Source of the DNA: Papilionanthe hookeriana x Papilionanthe teres
Taxonomy: Eukaryota; Streptophyta; Magnoliopsida; Asparagales; Orchidaceae
Length of the DNA: 64,000 nucleotides
Direction: 5' to 3'
NCBI GenBank assembly: GCA_022702705.1
Contig: CM040427.1
Location: 72,965,283 to 73,029,282 of the forward strand
The notes beneath the pieces are model-generated. The model worked only from the letters and a program-made list of their open reading frames with translations. It did not search any database and was not told where the DNA came from. This document shows, in pieces, positions 1 through 11,633 of this stretch (its first letter is position 1; each line of letters opens with the position of its first letter). A program made the translations under genes and the position numbers.

Positions 1-3000
1 TAAGGGCAAGCCGCTATAGGTAATTACATCTTAGATAATCAAAGTCACTTAAGAAAAATCTTAATATAGATAAGGAAATATTGTACTCATGTCTTCCAAA
101 GGGTAGGTTTCTTCAAGAAAATGTGATAATAGGAAATCCAATAGGTGAATGGCTCAAGTTTTAGAACATTTATTGTAAGAGGCCAAGGGAGAAGAAAGCT
201 AAGGAAAAGAACAAGGATCTGAGAAAATCTCAGTGTCTTCACAAAATATCCTATTATTTGGCTCCAATTTAAGACATTTATTTGATGTTTCATCCTGCCA
301 ATTTTAATATTTAGGGCTTACATTCACTTGATACCGATCGTGTGAATAGCCTGGAAGATGGGAGGATTTATGTCATATCTGATGACAATCTCGGAACCTA
401 AGACGAATTATGGCTTATATTGCACAAAGTGCAAAAGCCTAAAGGGATAAAGTAAGGGTTCATGCTGCACTAGGCAAGCTATCTCAAAGTCCTATGGCTT
501 GTTATCTTAATTTCTAAGAGGTTTTGCTCTAGAAGATGGCTGTGCTGCCCACTGTGTGTGTTCCAAGCTCCTCGTCGTAGCAGGTATAGTTTAAAGAAGT
601 GTCAATTGAAGAGAGAAGATAAGTGTCATGTTTTAGAAGTTTTCAATTCGAGGTGTCTTAATGTCTTATTATTGGACAACGTTTAAGTTGATTAAGCGGA
701 ACCGGTTAAGATCCCACAGTTCCATCATCCCAGCATTAATATTATCTTCAGATTCAGTTAGTTTGTATGAATTTACTAAACTCAACTAATGAGTTCCATA
801 CTTTCATTAGACAGTGGGATATCCCGTTAACAACCTTAGGTTGTATCCTTCGAGGTATTCCCAATCATCTGACAGAGACTTTTTAATTTAATTGCAATTG
901 TGTTTTTTATTTTATTTGTGATTAAATTTTAAATTGTCTTATATTTTATCTGTTGTGGTGGTGAATTTTATCTTGTTTTGTTTTAATTTTAATTTTTTGT
1001 TTTAGTTTTGTGGCTATTCTAGAAGTTTTAGTTTTCATACAGGGTGACATTGTTGTTTAACATGCAAGCTCGTAAGCAAGAAAAATTAATGAGTGCAAGA
1101 AAAGAAAGCGTTGTAAACTATAAAACTGTACCTGGCGAGTCTTCTTGTTCCTCCACCTGAAACTTTAGTACCTTTTGCATAAACATTTATAATTTGCAGG
1201 AAAGTAAAAGCCTATAGATAGGTACGTTACAGGCCTACCAAACTCCATGTCATAACTTGGTGGGTCCTATTCATTCATTCAAGAGATCTCCTCATCTAAT
1301 AAATATGATAGGCTCAATTGTCCTACAAGGTGTCCAGAATATTTGTGAAATAGGCCTAGGAGATTCCTAGACATTTCACAATTCTTTTGAGCTTCCTTGA
1401 GGTCTTTTTAGACTTATTATAATTATTAAAAGACTCATATGTTTTATATCCCTATGCTCAATGAGCCAGTGTTTTAATTATCCCGAAAGGTGGGGTAGTT
1501 ATCATTTGATATTTTACTTACTAATCATGTAAGTGGGGCCTTTAGAGGAAAACTTAATTTATGGAAGAGTTTAATCAATTTTTTATGGGCTTATAGTGTT
1601 TCAAAATTAGTTTAAGATTAACTGTGTTTCTTTTTCTAATCCTTATTAGTCGATTTTTCAATTAAGCCTAATCTCGCTGCGAAGCCCTTAAGATTTCAGT
1701 TGGTATATTTTGTGATGTTTTTTAAAGGTTTAGGTGTATGAACATGATTCTTATCAAATCAAAGAGCTATTATTAAACATAAAATAAGGGGTATTGGATT
1801 AGTGGGTCATCATCTTCCAAAACCAACCCCTAACCTTAAGAATCATTTAATTTAATTTTCCACCAAGTTATAATGATTAATTAAATCATAAACTTTATCT
1901 TTTAATATGACAAAAATGAGATGAGTTTCTATTATTTATCCATTTATGTTTTAATCATTCAAGCATAATAATTAAGATCATTCATTGCCCATTTTCCACT
2001 TTAATTAAGCCTAAATATTTATTAAGGCTAATTTTTTCAAAATTACACTTTTGCCCCTAAAGGCCTTTATCACTTCATAATTCCTTAAATTTAACTCAAA
2101 TGACTTTGAAATTTTTATGCTACCCCACCTATGGGTCAATTAAAATATTAGAGGAGAAAATGTAATTTTTAAAAATTAATTTAATTTATATAATTATTTT
2201 AAAGTAAAAATAGGGATTTTTAATGAAAATTGAATAACTTAACCAAAACAAAACCTTTGACTTTGAAATTTTTATTGAAGGTATACCTAGGCCAGAGGAC
2301 CAATTAGACCAAATTTTATGATTTGCTAAGCTTTAATTTAATTATTAGAATTATTTTAAGTTCTGGAGTTAATTAATTATAAAGTACTTTGGAGGTTGAA
2401 AATCAAGTCTTATATTTTTCATGAATCTCTCTAAGGTCAGGGAACCTAGAGAAACAAATTTTATATTTTTCTGATTTTTATTTTAATTTTTAGAATTATT
2501 TTAGTGAAAAATTAGGGAGATTCTATTTTTAGCTTTTAGAAATTAATTTTATTCCTTTAAAATTTAATGTCTTCATCTATAGAGTTAAGGCAATTACCCC
2601 AATTATTCCTAATGGATTAAGAGACAATTTCAAATATTTCTAAAAATTTTATTAATTTTGTGTTTTTATTAATTTTTAATTATTTAAATAATAGAATAAT
2701 ACCTAAAAATGAAAATTTTATTTTAATTACAATTTTATTTTAATTACAATTTTATTTTTCAAAGATTCCTCTGATTGTAGAGGACTCTCAGAATTAATTT
2801 AGTAATTTTTTGAAGTGTATTTTAATTATTAAAATTATTTATTTGCCACAAATGCAATTTAACTTGAAAAATTCATTTAAGTATTAAAATTAACTCCATT
2901 TGACTTGAAATTTTTATGAGGAGTTTCCCTAACCTTAAATGACAGTGGGGAATTATTCTTAATTTATTTACATTTATATTTAATCCAATTTTTTTATTTT

Positions 3001-4194
3001 AGTTTTAGGTCTTAATTACGATTAGGGTTATACTTAATGAGTTAGACCAAGTTTACATTTTTCCTAGGGTCCTCTGATCATAAATAACCTACAAAATTTA
3101 TTTTGTATTGTTCTGATCATTATTTTAATTATTAAAAATTTTATACCAAAATAGACATGATATTTTGAAAATTAGAGATCTATGTTCAGAGATCTCCTCT
3201 GACTTTGGAAAAGTGAGGGAAGATTGCCTAAGATCGAGATACCAAAACCCGTAAGTTTCATGGCATGATGAAATGCCAATGTAGAAATAAAATACTCCAG
3301 ACTATACTTAATTAATTAAAAATTAAACATGCATCAAATAAACTTCAAATCATTTCCACATTATTCTTCTTTATTCACTGAGCATTAGGGTATTTTTAAT
3401 TTATTTTTATAATTTTTCTACACCAAGTTATGGATGTTTAAAGTTAACTGAATTTAAATAAATCAAAATATCCCTAATTTCCTACTCGAACCACGAGGCG
3501 CCACCTCATCCTCGGTAGCTCTGAAGCGCTACGCGTTGCTTCGCCATTTGAAGCCTCCTTCTGACTTAGCTGTTACGTGGTCGCGCTTTATGTCAAGAAC
3601 TCCTATCCGGTGCAATCTCAGCATTCCATTCGATACACGCGCAATCAAACGGCTAAGGGTCATCGTCTTCACCTAGTTCTTCCTGTGAGCCCTCCATCTT
3701 CTAAATTTAAGAGCTCAAGCTAGACTCAACCAACATGGGGTTTATTCCTAGAGCTTCATCTAACCTAGACGAACCTATTTATACAACTAACCTAGCCTGA
3801 AATTGACACAACATGTTTGGAGAATAGAAATAAGCTCGAGAAGCAGGTGAGGTTCAATACCTTTGTCTGAGAGGGGAGGCCTCAATCAGATAGTTGTGGC
3901 AGCTTTGATTCATCCCAACGAACCTCCAGATGAAGCCTTTTGTTATGGTGAATTGTCTAGACCTGTGAATTGGACCAAGGTCGATATCAGGTGTTGATCA
4001 AAGTTTGGCGTAGAGGCTCTCTGTGATGGGCTTTGATTGGGGATCTTCTTATTTCAGTGTTGTGAAGGTGTGGGTGCAATTAATTTGAGTTTGGTGCACT
4101 GTGGAGCTGTAGTGAATTATGTCCTGGTTTCGGTTATATTTTTAATGGGGAAATTGGCTCTGGACTGTGGGGCTCAATGGCTGAGGATGATGGG
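1..4194 (-). mobile_element. Distal part of long Tat/Ogre-type LTR (copy 1), split by Athila insertion
   Basis: Read on the minus strand this is the continuation of the LTR that begins at 19704. The order of landmarks matches the young LTR at 35998-43580: the TTCGTCTAGG block (about 3765-3775), a CpG-rich block with an ACGCGT core (about 3480-3680), then several kb of AT-rich sequence. The left edge (positions 1-50) corresponds to about 43155-43195 of that LTR, so roughly 400 bp of this LTR lie outside the window. It is strongly diverged from the young LTR, so it belongs to an older or separate subfamily. No gene is visible in it; the short minus-strand frames near 87-293 are chance openings. 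Confidence 0.85.
4190..4194. repeat. Target-site duplication, left (ATGGG)
   Basis: These five bases precede the TG of the Athila 5' LTR. GTGGG follows the CA of its 3' LTR, so four of five bases match. Removing the element joins minus-strand copy 1 into a sequence collinear with copies 2 and 3, which independently supports the boundary. Confidence 0.7.
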
Positions 4195-4371
4195 TGATCA
4201 CAGAAAAATACATTAAGAAATTCATATCTATTTTTGATGAAATTGCACTTCAAAGAAAGGTATTTTCTTTATTTTACTGCAGGAACGAAGCTTATAAGTG
4301 ATGGAAGCAAAAAGCATGAAATGGAGCGAATTTGGATAAAAAAGGAAGAAATTCATGCAAATTGAACTAAG

Positions 4372-4542
4372 TCGCCGACGGCGAGATCGAGGCTGCCGAT
4401 GGCGAGATCATGAGGATAATTTCTGAAGGAATTATAACTACCTCGCCGACAGAAGCCCGAGCCCACCGACAGAGAGATCGCGCAGTTTGAAGACCTTCTA
4501 GAAGCCCCGCTGACGGCGAGGTCGATTCCCACCGACGGCGAG
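4372..4542 (+). promoter_or_regulatory. Cluster of six short palindromes with DRE/CRT-like RCCGAC cores (U3)
   Basis: Units centred on CTCGCC-GAC-GGCGAG (6-bp arms, 3-nt loop) and degenerate versions occur at 4372-4385, 4394-4406, 4442-4455, 4464-4476, 4506-4520 and 4530-4542. Four contain RCCGAC (4374, 4445, 4465, 4531), the core bound by plant DREB/CBF factors. The cluster ends about 80 bp before the TATA box. Function is inferred from motif and position only. Confidence 0.5.
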
Positions 4543-4618
4543 ACAGTTCAAAATGCAAATACTTTGAACCTGGAAACTTTTTGAAGAGGTGTTTAAGCAC
4601 CCCTTGGACCTTTTCCTA

Positions 4619-4634
4619 CCTCTATAAATAGAGG
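4619..4634 (+). promoter_or_regulatory. TATA box in a palindrome, Athila 5' LTR
   Basis: CCTCTATAAATAGAGG is a perfect inverted repeat (6-bp arms around TAAA) containing TATAAATA. It is conserved at 16601-16616 in the 3' LTR. Its place in the LTR fits the U3 core promoter. Confidence 0.75.
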
Positions 4635-5756
4635 CCGAATTCTAGTGTCTAGGTGTGTCTATTTTAGAGAGTCTGGGTCTCTTTTTGGTGTTTTAAGTGT
4701 GTCTGTTGTTAGTCATTAGTGAGTTTCTTTAGTTTATTTAAGTGCTATTTAGAAGTTTGTTGTACTAGAAGGAAAAGTCAAAGGAACTTCAAGGAGTCTG
4801 CTTGGGGATAAAATTAAGATAAGTATCTTTGTTTATTGTTGTTAACTTTAAATGAAATCCATGCTTTGTTTTATTTCCATGCATTCTGAGTAGTTTTCTT
4901 AGTCTTTCTCCATGTTTATGAAAATTATGCGGATTGATGGAATTAAATAGAAGTACCTAATATATTAAAATAAATTATGATAATTTTTACTTAAAACTTA
5001 ATTTACTTTCAATCCGACGATTGAGTTGTTAAAATATGTTGAATTATCAACTATAGTAAAAATTACATCCAATATTCAGGGAAGTCAAAAACCTTGGAAG
5101 GAGGGTGCAAATAGATAGGGAAATATTATATATCGGACGTAGAATTGGACATTTTAGTGTGACAGACTAAAATATTCAATTTGGTCCTATTGTTTAAGAG
5201 CTGAAGTGTAGATGTTAGCCCTCAGGTGAGGGGAACGTGGGAGCTCTGAAGTGGCAGCCGGTATCCTCCCAGCCTAGCCGCGATTCGATAATCAAACATA
5301 GGATTAGTAAATGTTCTTTGCACCTCGACCAAAGGGTAAAGAATAGGAATGCTCCTATTTGTCACAATACAATTCAAGAATTCTATTTAGATTCATCATT
5401 CACTTAATTTTCTAAAAATAAGGAGAAGGATACTTTTTCTGAATTATTTAAATCAACTTATTTCAAGCATTAGTTTACTTTAGTTTCTTGTAGTTACTTT
5501 AAATTTCGTTTACTATATTAGTAAGTAATTCCTTTAAATTTAGCTGATAACAAATCTGTTAAAAACTTCCCTGTGGGATCGATAACCAGGACTCCACTAG
5601 AGCCCTGTATTACTTGATACGATATGTATACTTGCGTAGAATCCACATTATACATTTCATCATTAAATCATATATATATATTTAAAGCGGGATCAACTTT
5701 TTGGTGTCGTTACTATAACAGAAATTGCAAACATATCAAAAGTGGGTCAAGTTTTT

Positions 5757-5774
5757 TGGCGCCGTTGCCGGGGA
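5757..5774 (+). other. Primer-binding site, tRNA-Asp type
   Basis: TGGCGCCGTTGCCGGGGA lies 7 nt after the 5' LTR. It is complementary to the 3' end of plant tRNA-Asp(GTC) including CCA and is the usual PBS of Athila elements. Confidence 0.93.
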
Positions 5775-5826
5775 ACTAAAGAAATTATTTACTAGAGTAA
5801 CAGATTATTTTGTTTTATAAAATTGT

Positions 5827-7618
5827 ATGCAAAAATTTGGAAACGAAAATTTAATACCTTACGATTCAGAATTAGAGCGTACAATTAAAAGAATTAGAAA
5901 ACAAAAAAGAGAAATTATAAATTTAACACAAATGGCAAATATTCCTGAAAATGAAAATATCAATCAACCAAGACCATTACGAGATTATGCCAACCCTACA
6001 TTAGATGAAATTCATTTAAATATTCAAACCCTGATGTAGCTGCTAATTCATTTGAACTTAAACCTGCAATTATCCAAATGGTACAAAATAATCAATTTAG
6101 TGGTTCACCTACTGAAGATCCTAATTTACATCTTGCTAGTTTTTTAGAACTATGTGCTACTTTCAAATATGAAGGAGTATCTAACGATACTATTAGACTT
6201 AGACTTTTTCCTTTTTCTTTAAGGGATAAGGCTAAAATGTGGTTAAATTCGTTAGCACCTGGATCTATTAAGACTTAGGGAGAATTATCACAAAAATTTC
6301 TATCCAAATATTTTCCACCATCTAAAACTGCTAAGCTTAGAAATGATATAACTTCTTTTAGTCAGTTTGATGGAGAGTCAATATATGAAGCTTGGGAGAG
6401 ATTTAAAGAACTTCTTAGGAAATGCCCACATCATGCGTTACCAGATTGGTTAATTATTCAAACTTTCTATAATGGATTAGTAGGATCTTTAAGATCAATC
6501 ATCGATGCTTCTGCTGGAGGATCATTAATGTCAAAACCATTTGATGAAGCCTATGCACTAATCGAAGAAATGGCAACCAATAATTTTCAATAGCTCGCTG
6601 ATAGAATGAATCCGAAAAAAATAGCTAGTATTCATGAAAATGATGCAATATCTATGTTAGCTTCGCAAATCGCTGCTGTATCTAAAAAATTATATCATTT
6701 TGGAATGAATTACTCTCCAACTATATCAGAAGAAAATTCATCTGGACAACTTATAGAATCCCAATCTCAATATGAAACTATTAATGCAATTAACAATAGA
6801 CCCAATAATCCTTATGCAAATTATTATAATCCTGGATGGAAAAATCAACCTAATTTTAATTGGAATAATAACACAACTAATCAACCATGGATGAATAATA
6901 TGACACAACCATTAGGAAATCCATCTAATCATGGAAATCCTAATTATAAACTTAATTATCCAACTGGATTTAATAACCCACAATTTAAAGATAAGAAATT
7001 ATCTATAGAAGAATTAATATTAAATATGGGTCAACATTTACAGAATCAAGGAAATCAATTACAAATACAAGGAAACCAATTACAAAATCAAGGAACAGCT
7101 ATCAAAAATATTGAAACTCAACTTGGACATATCGCTACTGCACTTAATAATAGAATACCTGGATCATTTCCTAGTAATGTTGAAATAAATCCAAAGACAA
7201 GGGAAATGAACAAATTAAAGCGATACAATTACGAAGTGGAAAAGAATTAGAACCTCGAATTCAAAAAGAACTTGAAAGTCAAAAAGAGGAAGTGGAAATT
7301 GAAAAGGAAAAGAATCAACAAGATCCAAACTTAGAAAATCCTTTAATACCTATGAAAATTTCTGTTGAAAAACCTCCACCACCATTTCCTCAACGACTAA
7401 TTCAACATAAAAAAGATAAACAATTTGCTAAATTCCTTGAAATTTTTAAGAAATTAACGATAAATATTCCTTTTGTAGAAGCTTTAGAACAGATGCCAAA
7501 CTATGTAAAATTCATGAAAGATATTCTAAATAAAAAAAGAAAATTTACCGATAATGAAATGGTCGCACTTAGTGAAGAGTGTAGTGTTATTATTCGAGAA
7601 AAACTTCCGAAAAGTTAA
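5827..7618 (+). pseudogene. gag: Athila gag, broken
   Basis: Gag forms the virus-like particle. The retrotransposon-gag domain is recognisable around 6078-6600, with motifs such as FLELCATF, RLFPFSLRDKAK and IIQTFYNGL. The C-terminal part (6606-7250) is rich in Asn and Gln with a repeated QNQGNQLQ pattern; I see no zinc knuckle. Continuation at 7292-7618 (PPPPFPQRL, FAKFLEIFKKL) is the usual Athila gag-protease linker. Breaks are a frameshift near 6035, an in-frame TAG at 6276-6278, another TAG near 6591 and frameshifts near 7250 and 7610. The likely start is the ATG at 5827, about 50 bp after the PBS. Confidence 0.9.
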
Positions 7619-7620
7619 AA

Positions 7621-8502
7621 GATCCTGGTAGTTTCACTATACCCTGCGCTATTGAAGAAAAATTCTATGGAAAAGCTTTGTGTGACTTAGGAGCAAGCAT
7701 CAATCTAATGCCTCTATCAATTTTTAAAAGATTAGGATTGGGAAAAATTTCACCTACTTCAGTAACTCTTCAGTTAGCTGATCGTTCTGTTACATATCCT
7801 AAGGGAGTTATTGAAGATGTATTAGTAAAAGTGGACAAATTTATCTTCCCTGTAGATTTTATTGTTTTAGATATGGAAGAAGATAAAGAAATTTCTATAA
7901 TTTTAGGAAGAACATTTTTAGCCACAGGAAAAGCTATGATTGATGTTCAGAAAGGAGAATTAACTATGAGAGTAATTGACCAAAAAGTAACTTTTAATAT
8001 TGCTAAATCAATGAAATATCCTGCGCTAGAAAAAGATGATGAGTGTTTTCGAATGGAAGTACTCGATCATTTACAAAAAGAACATTTTAAGGAATATTAT
8101 GAAGAAAAATTAGAAAAAGAAAATATTGAATTAATTGAAAAATCTGAGATAAATGAAGAACTAGATTATATTCAAGAGAAATTTGCATTTTTGGATAACA
8201 CAGAAAACACTGAAAAAAAAATAGTTCCATCGATTATTAAATCTCCTGAACTTGAGTTAAAAATGTTACCTAATCATTTAAAGTATGCTTACTTAGGTAA
8301 TTCTTCAACTCTACCAGTTATTATTTCATCTGAATTAAATGAATCTCAAGAACAAAAACTTTTAGATACATTAAAAAAATATAAGAAAATTTTTTGTTGG
8401 ACTTTAGCAGATATTAAAGGAATTAGTATTTCAATTTGTCTGCACAGAATTATTTTAGATAATGAACATAAACCTAAAGCGAGATCCATGAAAGGAGATT
8501 AA
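7621..8502 (+). pseudogene. pro: Athila aspartic protease and RT N-terminal linker
   Basis: This is the retropepsin that would process the Gag-Pol polyprotein. The catalytic motif is CDLGASINLMP (Asp codon 7684-7686). DLG in place of DSG/DTG is normal for Athila. The ILGRTFLATG motif near 7900 is the second conserved retropepsin segment. The frame stays open to 8502 through an acidic, lysine-rich linker and the first RT region. It is out of frame with the preceding gag segment because of an indel near 7612. The protease core itself looks intact. Confidence 0.9.
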
Positions 8503-9142
8503 ATCCAATAATGAAAGAAGTAGTCGAAAAGAAATTTTAAAATGGTTAGATAATGGTATTATATATCCTATTTACGACAGTGCTTGGGTAAGCCCAATTC
8601 ACTGTGTACCTAAGAAAGGAGGGGTGACCGTCAAACCTAATGAAAATAATGATCTTATCCCTATAAGACAAGTCATTTGGATGGCGAATATGTATTGATT
8701 ATAGAAAATTAAACACGGCCAGCTAGGAAAGATCACTTCCCTTTACCATTTCTAGACCGGATGTTAGATAGATTAGCCGGACATAAATATTTTTGTTTCT
8801 TAGATGGATATACCAGGTTATCATCGAATACAAATTGCTCCGGAGGATCAAGATAAAACTACATTTACTAGTCCTTATGGAACTTTCGCTTTTCAAAGAA
8901 TGTCTTTTGGATTATGTAATGCACCTGCAACATTCCAAAGATGTATGATGTCTATATTTAGTAAATTAATTGATAATGGAATAGAAGTATTTATGGATGA
9001 TTTCTCTGTATTTGGAACAACATTTGACACATGCTTAAATCATCTTGAAAAAGTATTTGAAGTATGTGAGAAAACTAATTTAGTTCTTAATTGGGAGAAA
9101 TGTCGATTTATGGTTACGAGGCGACATTGTATTAGGGCATAA
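8503..9142 (+). pseudogene. RT: Athila reverse transcriptase, broken
   Basis: RNA-dependent DNA polymerase. The first third (8503-8800) carries recognisable RT sequence (SAWVSPIHCVPKKGG) but is split by several frameshifts. From 8804 the frame is open: MDIPGYHRIQI, FTSPYGTFAFQRMSFGL, and the catalytic FMDD with Asp codons at 8996-9001. The end of the domain (9115-9142) is frameshifted into the RNase H connection. Confidence 0.92.
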
Positions 9143-9835
9143 AATTTTGGAAAAAGGCATGGAAGTAGACCACTGCAAAAATTCAAGTTATAGCTAAATT
9201 ACCACCTCCAACTACGGTGAAAGGGGTAAGAAGTTTTCTTGGACATGCTGGATTCTACAGACGTTATATTAAAGATTTTTCAAAAATTACTAAACCTCTA
9301 TGCCAACTTCTTGAAAAGGACAAGAAATTTAAATTTACAACTGAATGCCTGAATGCTTTTGAATTATTAAAAGATAAATTAATTACAGCACCTATAATAG
9401 TTTCACCTAATTGGGAGAAACCATTTAAGCTTATGTGTGATGCTAGTGATTATGCTATAGAAGCGAGTTCTTGGCAAAGATATGATAAGATTTTCAAAGT
9501 TATATATTATCTTTAGTAAAACTCTAAATGATGCTTGAAATAAATTATACAGTTATTGAAAGAGAATTATTAGCAGTTGTATATGCTTTTAATAAATTTC
9601 GGCATTATCTAATAGGAACTAAATGTATTGTACATACTGATCACTCTACTATAAAATATTTAATGCAAAAGAAAGATTCTAAACCAAATTAATTAGATGG
9701 ATATTATTAATGCATGAATTTGATTTTGAGATCATTAACAAAAAGGGAACTGATAATCAAATTGCAGATCATTTATCAAGATTAGAAAATCATGAATTAT
9801 CGATACGATAATGAAATTTTAGACAGTTTTCCTGA
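9143..9835 (+). pseudogene. RH: Athila RNase H region, broken
   Basis: The connection segment RSFLGHAGFYRRYI (from about 9229) precedes an RNase H domain with CDASDYAI (catalytic Asp region), ERELLAVVYAFNKFRHYL and HTDHSTIKYL. Frameshifts at about 9460-9520 and 9690 break it. Order and spacing match the family. Confidence 0.88.
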
Positions 9836-11165
9836 TGAACAACTTTATAATATTAATGATTGGAGAATACCTTGGTATGCTGATATAGTAAATTATATTG
9901 TAAGTGACATTTTACCACCTATGTTAACTTTGTAACAACAGAAAAAAATTCATTCACGATACTAAAACATACTTTTGGGATGAACCATACTTATATAAGC
10001 AATGTAAGGATCTAATCATTAGAAGATGCGTGCCTTATGAAGAAACTGAACCAATTATTCAAAAATGTCATGACTCTGATTTTGGAGGACATCTTGGGAC
10101 AGATAAAATTGCGTATAAAATTCTGCAATCTGGATTCTACTGGCCTACTCTATTTAGAGATGTATATAGATATATAAAAACCTGCGATAAATGCCAAAGA
10201 GTAGGAAATATATCAAGGAAAAATGAAATGTCTCTGAATTTTATATTACAAGTTGAAATTTTTGATGTTTGGGGATTAGATTTCATGGAACCTTTTATTC
10301 CTTCATTTGGAAACTCATATATATTAGTAGTTGTTGATTATGTTTCCAAATGGATTGAAACACAAGCTTTACCAAGGTGTTATGCTAAAAGTGTTTCAAA
10401 ATTTTTAATGAAAAATATTTTTACTAGATTTGGAATGCGAGAGTGATTATCATCGACGAGAGGAATTCATTTTAGAAACAAATATATTCACAAACTAGTA
10501 GAAAAATATAATATTATGCATAAGATATCAACTGCTTATCATCCACAAACTAGTGGGTTAGCTGAAGTTTCTAATCGAGAGATTAAGCGTATATTAGAAA
10601 AATTTGTAAACCCTAATAGATTAGACTGGTCTATGAGACTAGACACTACATTATGGGCATACAGGACTGCTTATAAAACTCTGATTGGAATGACTCCTTA
10701 CAGGCTTATATATAGAAAAACTTGCCACTTACCAGTTGAATTAGAACATAAAGCATATTGGGCGATTAAAGAATTTAATTATAATATGAAAGAAGGTTTG
10801 GTGAGAAGAGATTGTTGCAATTAAATGAATTAGAAGAATTAAGAAACGAATCATATGATAATGATAGGATTTATAAAGAAAGGATGAAATTATGGCATGA
10901 TCGGAAGATTAATCAGAGAAATTTTGAACCAGGACAAGAAGTTTTGCTATATAATACTAGATTGAAATTATTTCCTGGGAAATTGAAATCTCGATGGTTA
11001 GGACCTTTCACCATAACTCAAATATTTTCATATGGAACTATAGAAATTGAAGATCCAAAAATAGGACATAGATTTAAGGTAAACGGACATAGATTAAAAC
11101 CATATTTCGAAGGTAGAAGACCAAATTTTAAAGAGTTTTTAATGCTTAGTCAACCTGATTACTAA
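9836..11165 (+). pseudogene. INT: Athila integrase, broken
   Basis: Integrase inserts the cDNA. The zinc-binding HHCC domain is in the 10030-10446 frame (His14 and His21, Cys52 and Cys55 of that frame). The first catalytic Asp is in WGLDFMEP. The second Asp is in the segment near 10454. The Glu is in SGLAEVSN (10564-10566). D2 and E are 110 nt apart, not a multiple of three, so the core is frameshifted. The C-terminal domain at 10812-11165 has the GPY/F-type motif RWLGPFTI and ends GHRLKPYFEG. Confidence 0.92.
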
Positions 11166-11174
11166 CTAAAATTA

Positions 11175-11221
11175 GGTCGGGCTGACGATGTTAAACCAAG
11201 CGCTTTATGGGAGGCAACCCA
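11175..11221 (+). other. Conserved Athila post-pol motif
   Basis: This G-rich block contains TTAAACCAAGCGCTT and GGGAGGCAACCCA. It follows the integrase stop by about 10 bp. A diverged copy lies on the minus strand at 27079-27124. Comparable sequences follow pol in Athila elements generally. Its function is unknown to me; a splice or translation signal for the downstream ORF is possible. Confidence 0.75.
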
Positions 11222-11380
11222 TAGTAGTCTTTTATTTTAATTATCTACAAATAAGTGAGTCTATATTATTAAAACAAATCTTACTACTCAAATTTTTTAT
11301 TAGAATCATCACAAAGTTGAACCTATATGATGAGATCAGAAAATATTCGGACTAGAGCGAAATTGGGCGATTTTTACGAA

Positions 11381-11490
11381 TCTCGCCAACAGCGAGCCCG
11401 AGCTCGGTGACAGTGAGATCGTGCGCCATGACTTGAGTTAGTTTTATAACTAGCTCGCCGACGGCGAGAAACTTCCCGCCGACGGCGAGG
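11381..11490 (+). promoter_or_regulatory. Palindrome/DRE-like cluster upstream of ORF3a
   Basis: Units resembling CTCGCCGACGGCGAG occur at 11381-11396, 11402-11417, 11453-11468 and 11476-11489. The order of units and the text between them (CCCGAGC, TTATAACTAGCTCGCC) resemble the LTR cluster at 4440-4540, as if the U3 module had been copied here, about 150 bp before the ORF3a start. Confidence 0.5.
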
Positions 11491-11633
11491 TAGTTGAAAA
11501 TTTGGTTTCATAAAGATTTTTCGTGCGGTTTTGGACGGATCTAAGCCATTTCTTCGTAGGAAATTATCCCAAAACCAAATTTACACTGTTTTCTTCCTTA
11601 GGAACGACTAGAGACCAATCCTTTCAATCCAAA

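Larger units (their letters stand above)
4195..5749 (+). repeat. Athila 5' LTR
   Basis: It begins TGATCACAG and ends GTGGGTCA, 1555 bp, and aligns along its length with 16180-17730 with only scattered differences (a few per cent by eye). U3 holds a cluster of short GCCGAC-centred palindromes followed by a TATA box inside a perfect inverted repeat. Confidence 0.95.

Noticed and set aside
4367..4600. 77-aa minus-strand ORF with ISPSA repeats
   Set aside because: It arises from the GCCGACGGCGAG palindrome units in the Athila LTR, not from a gene.
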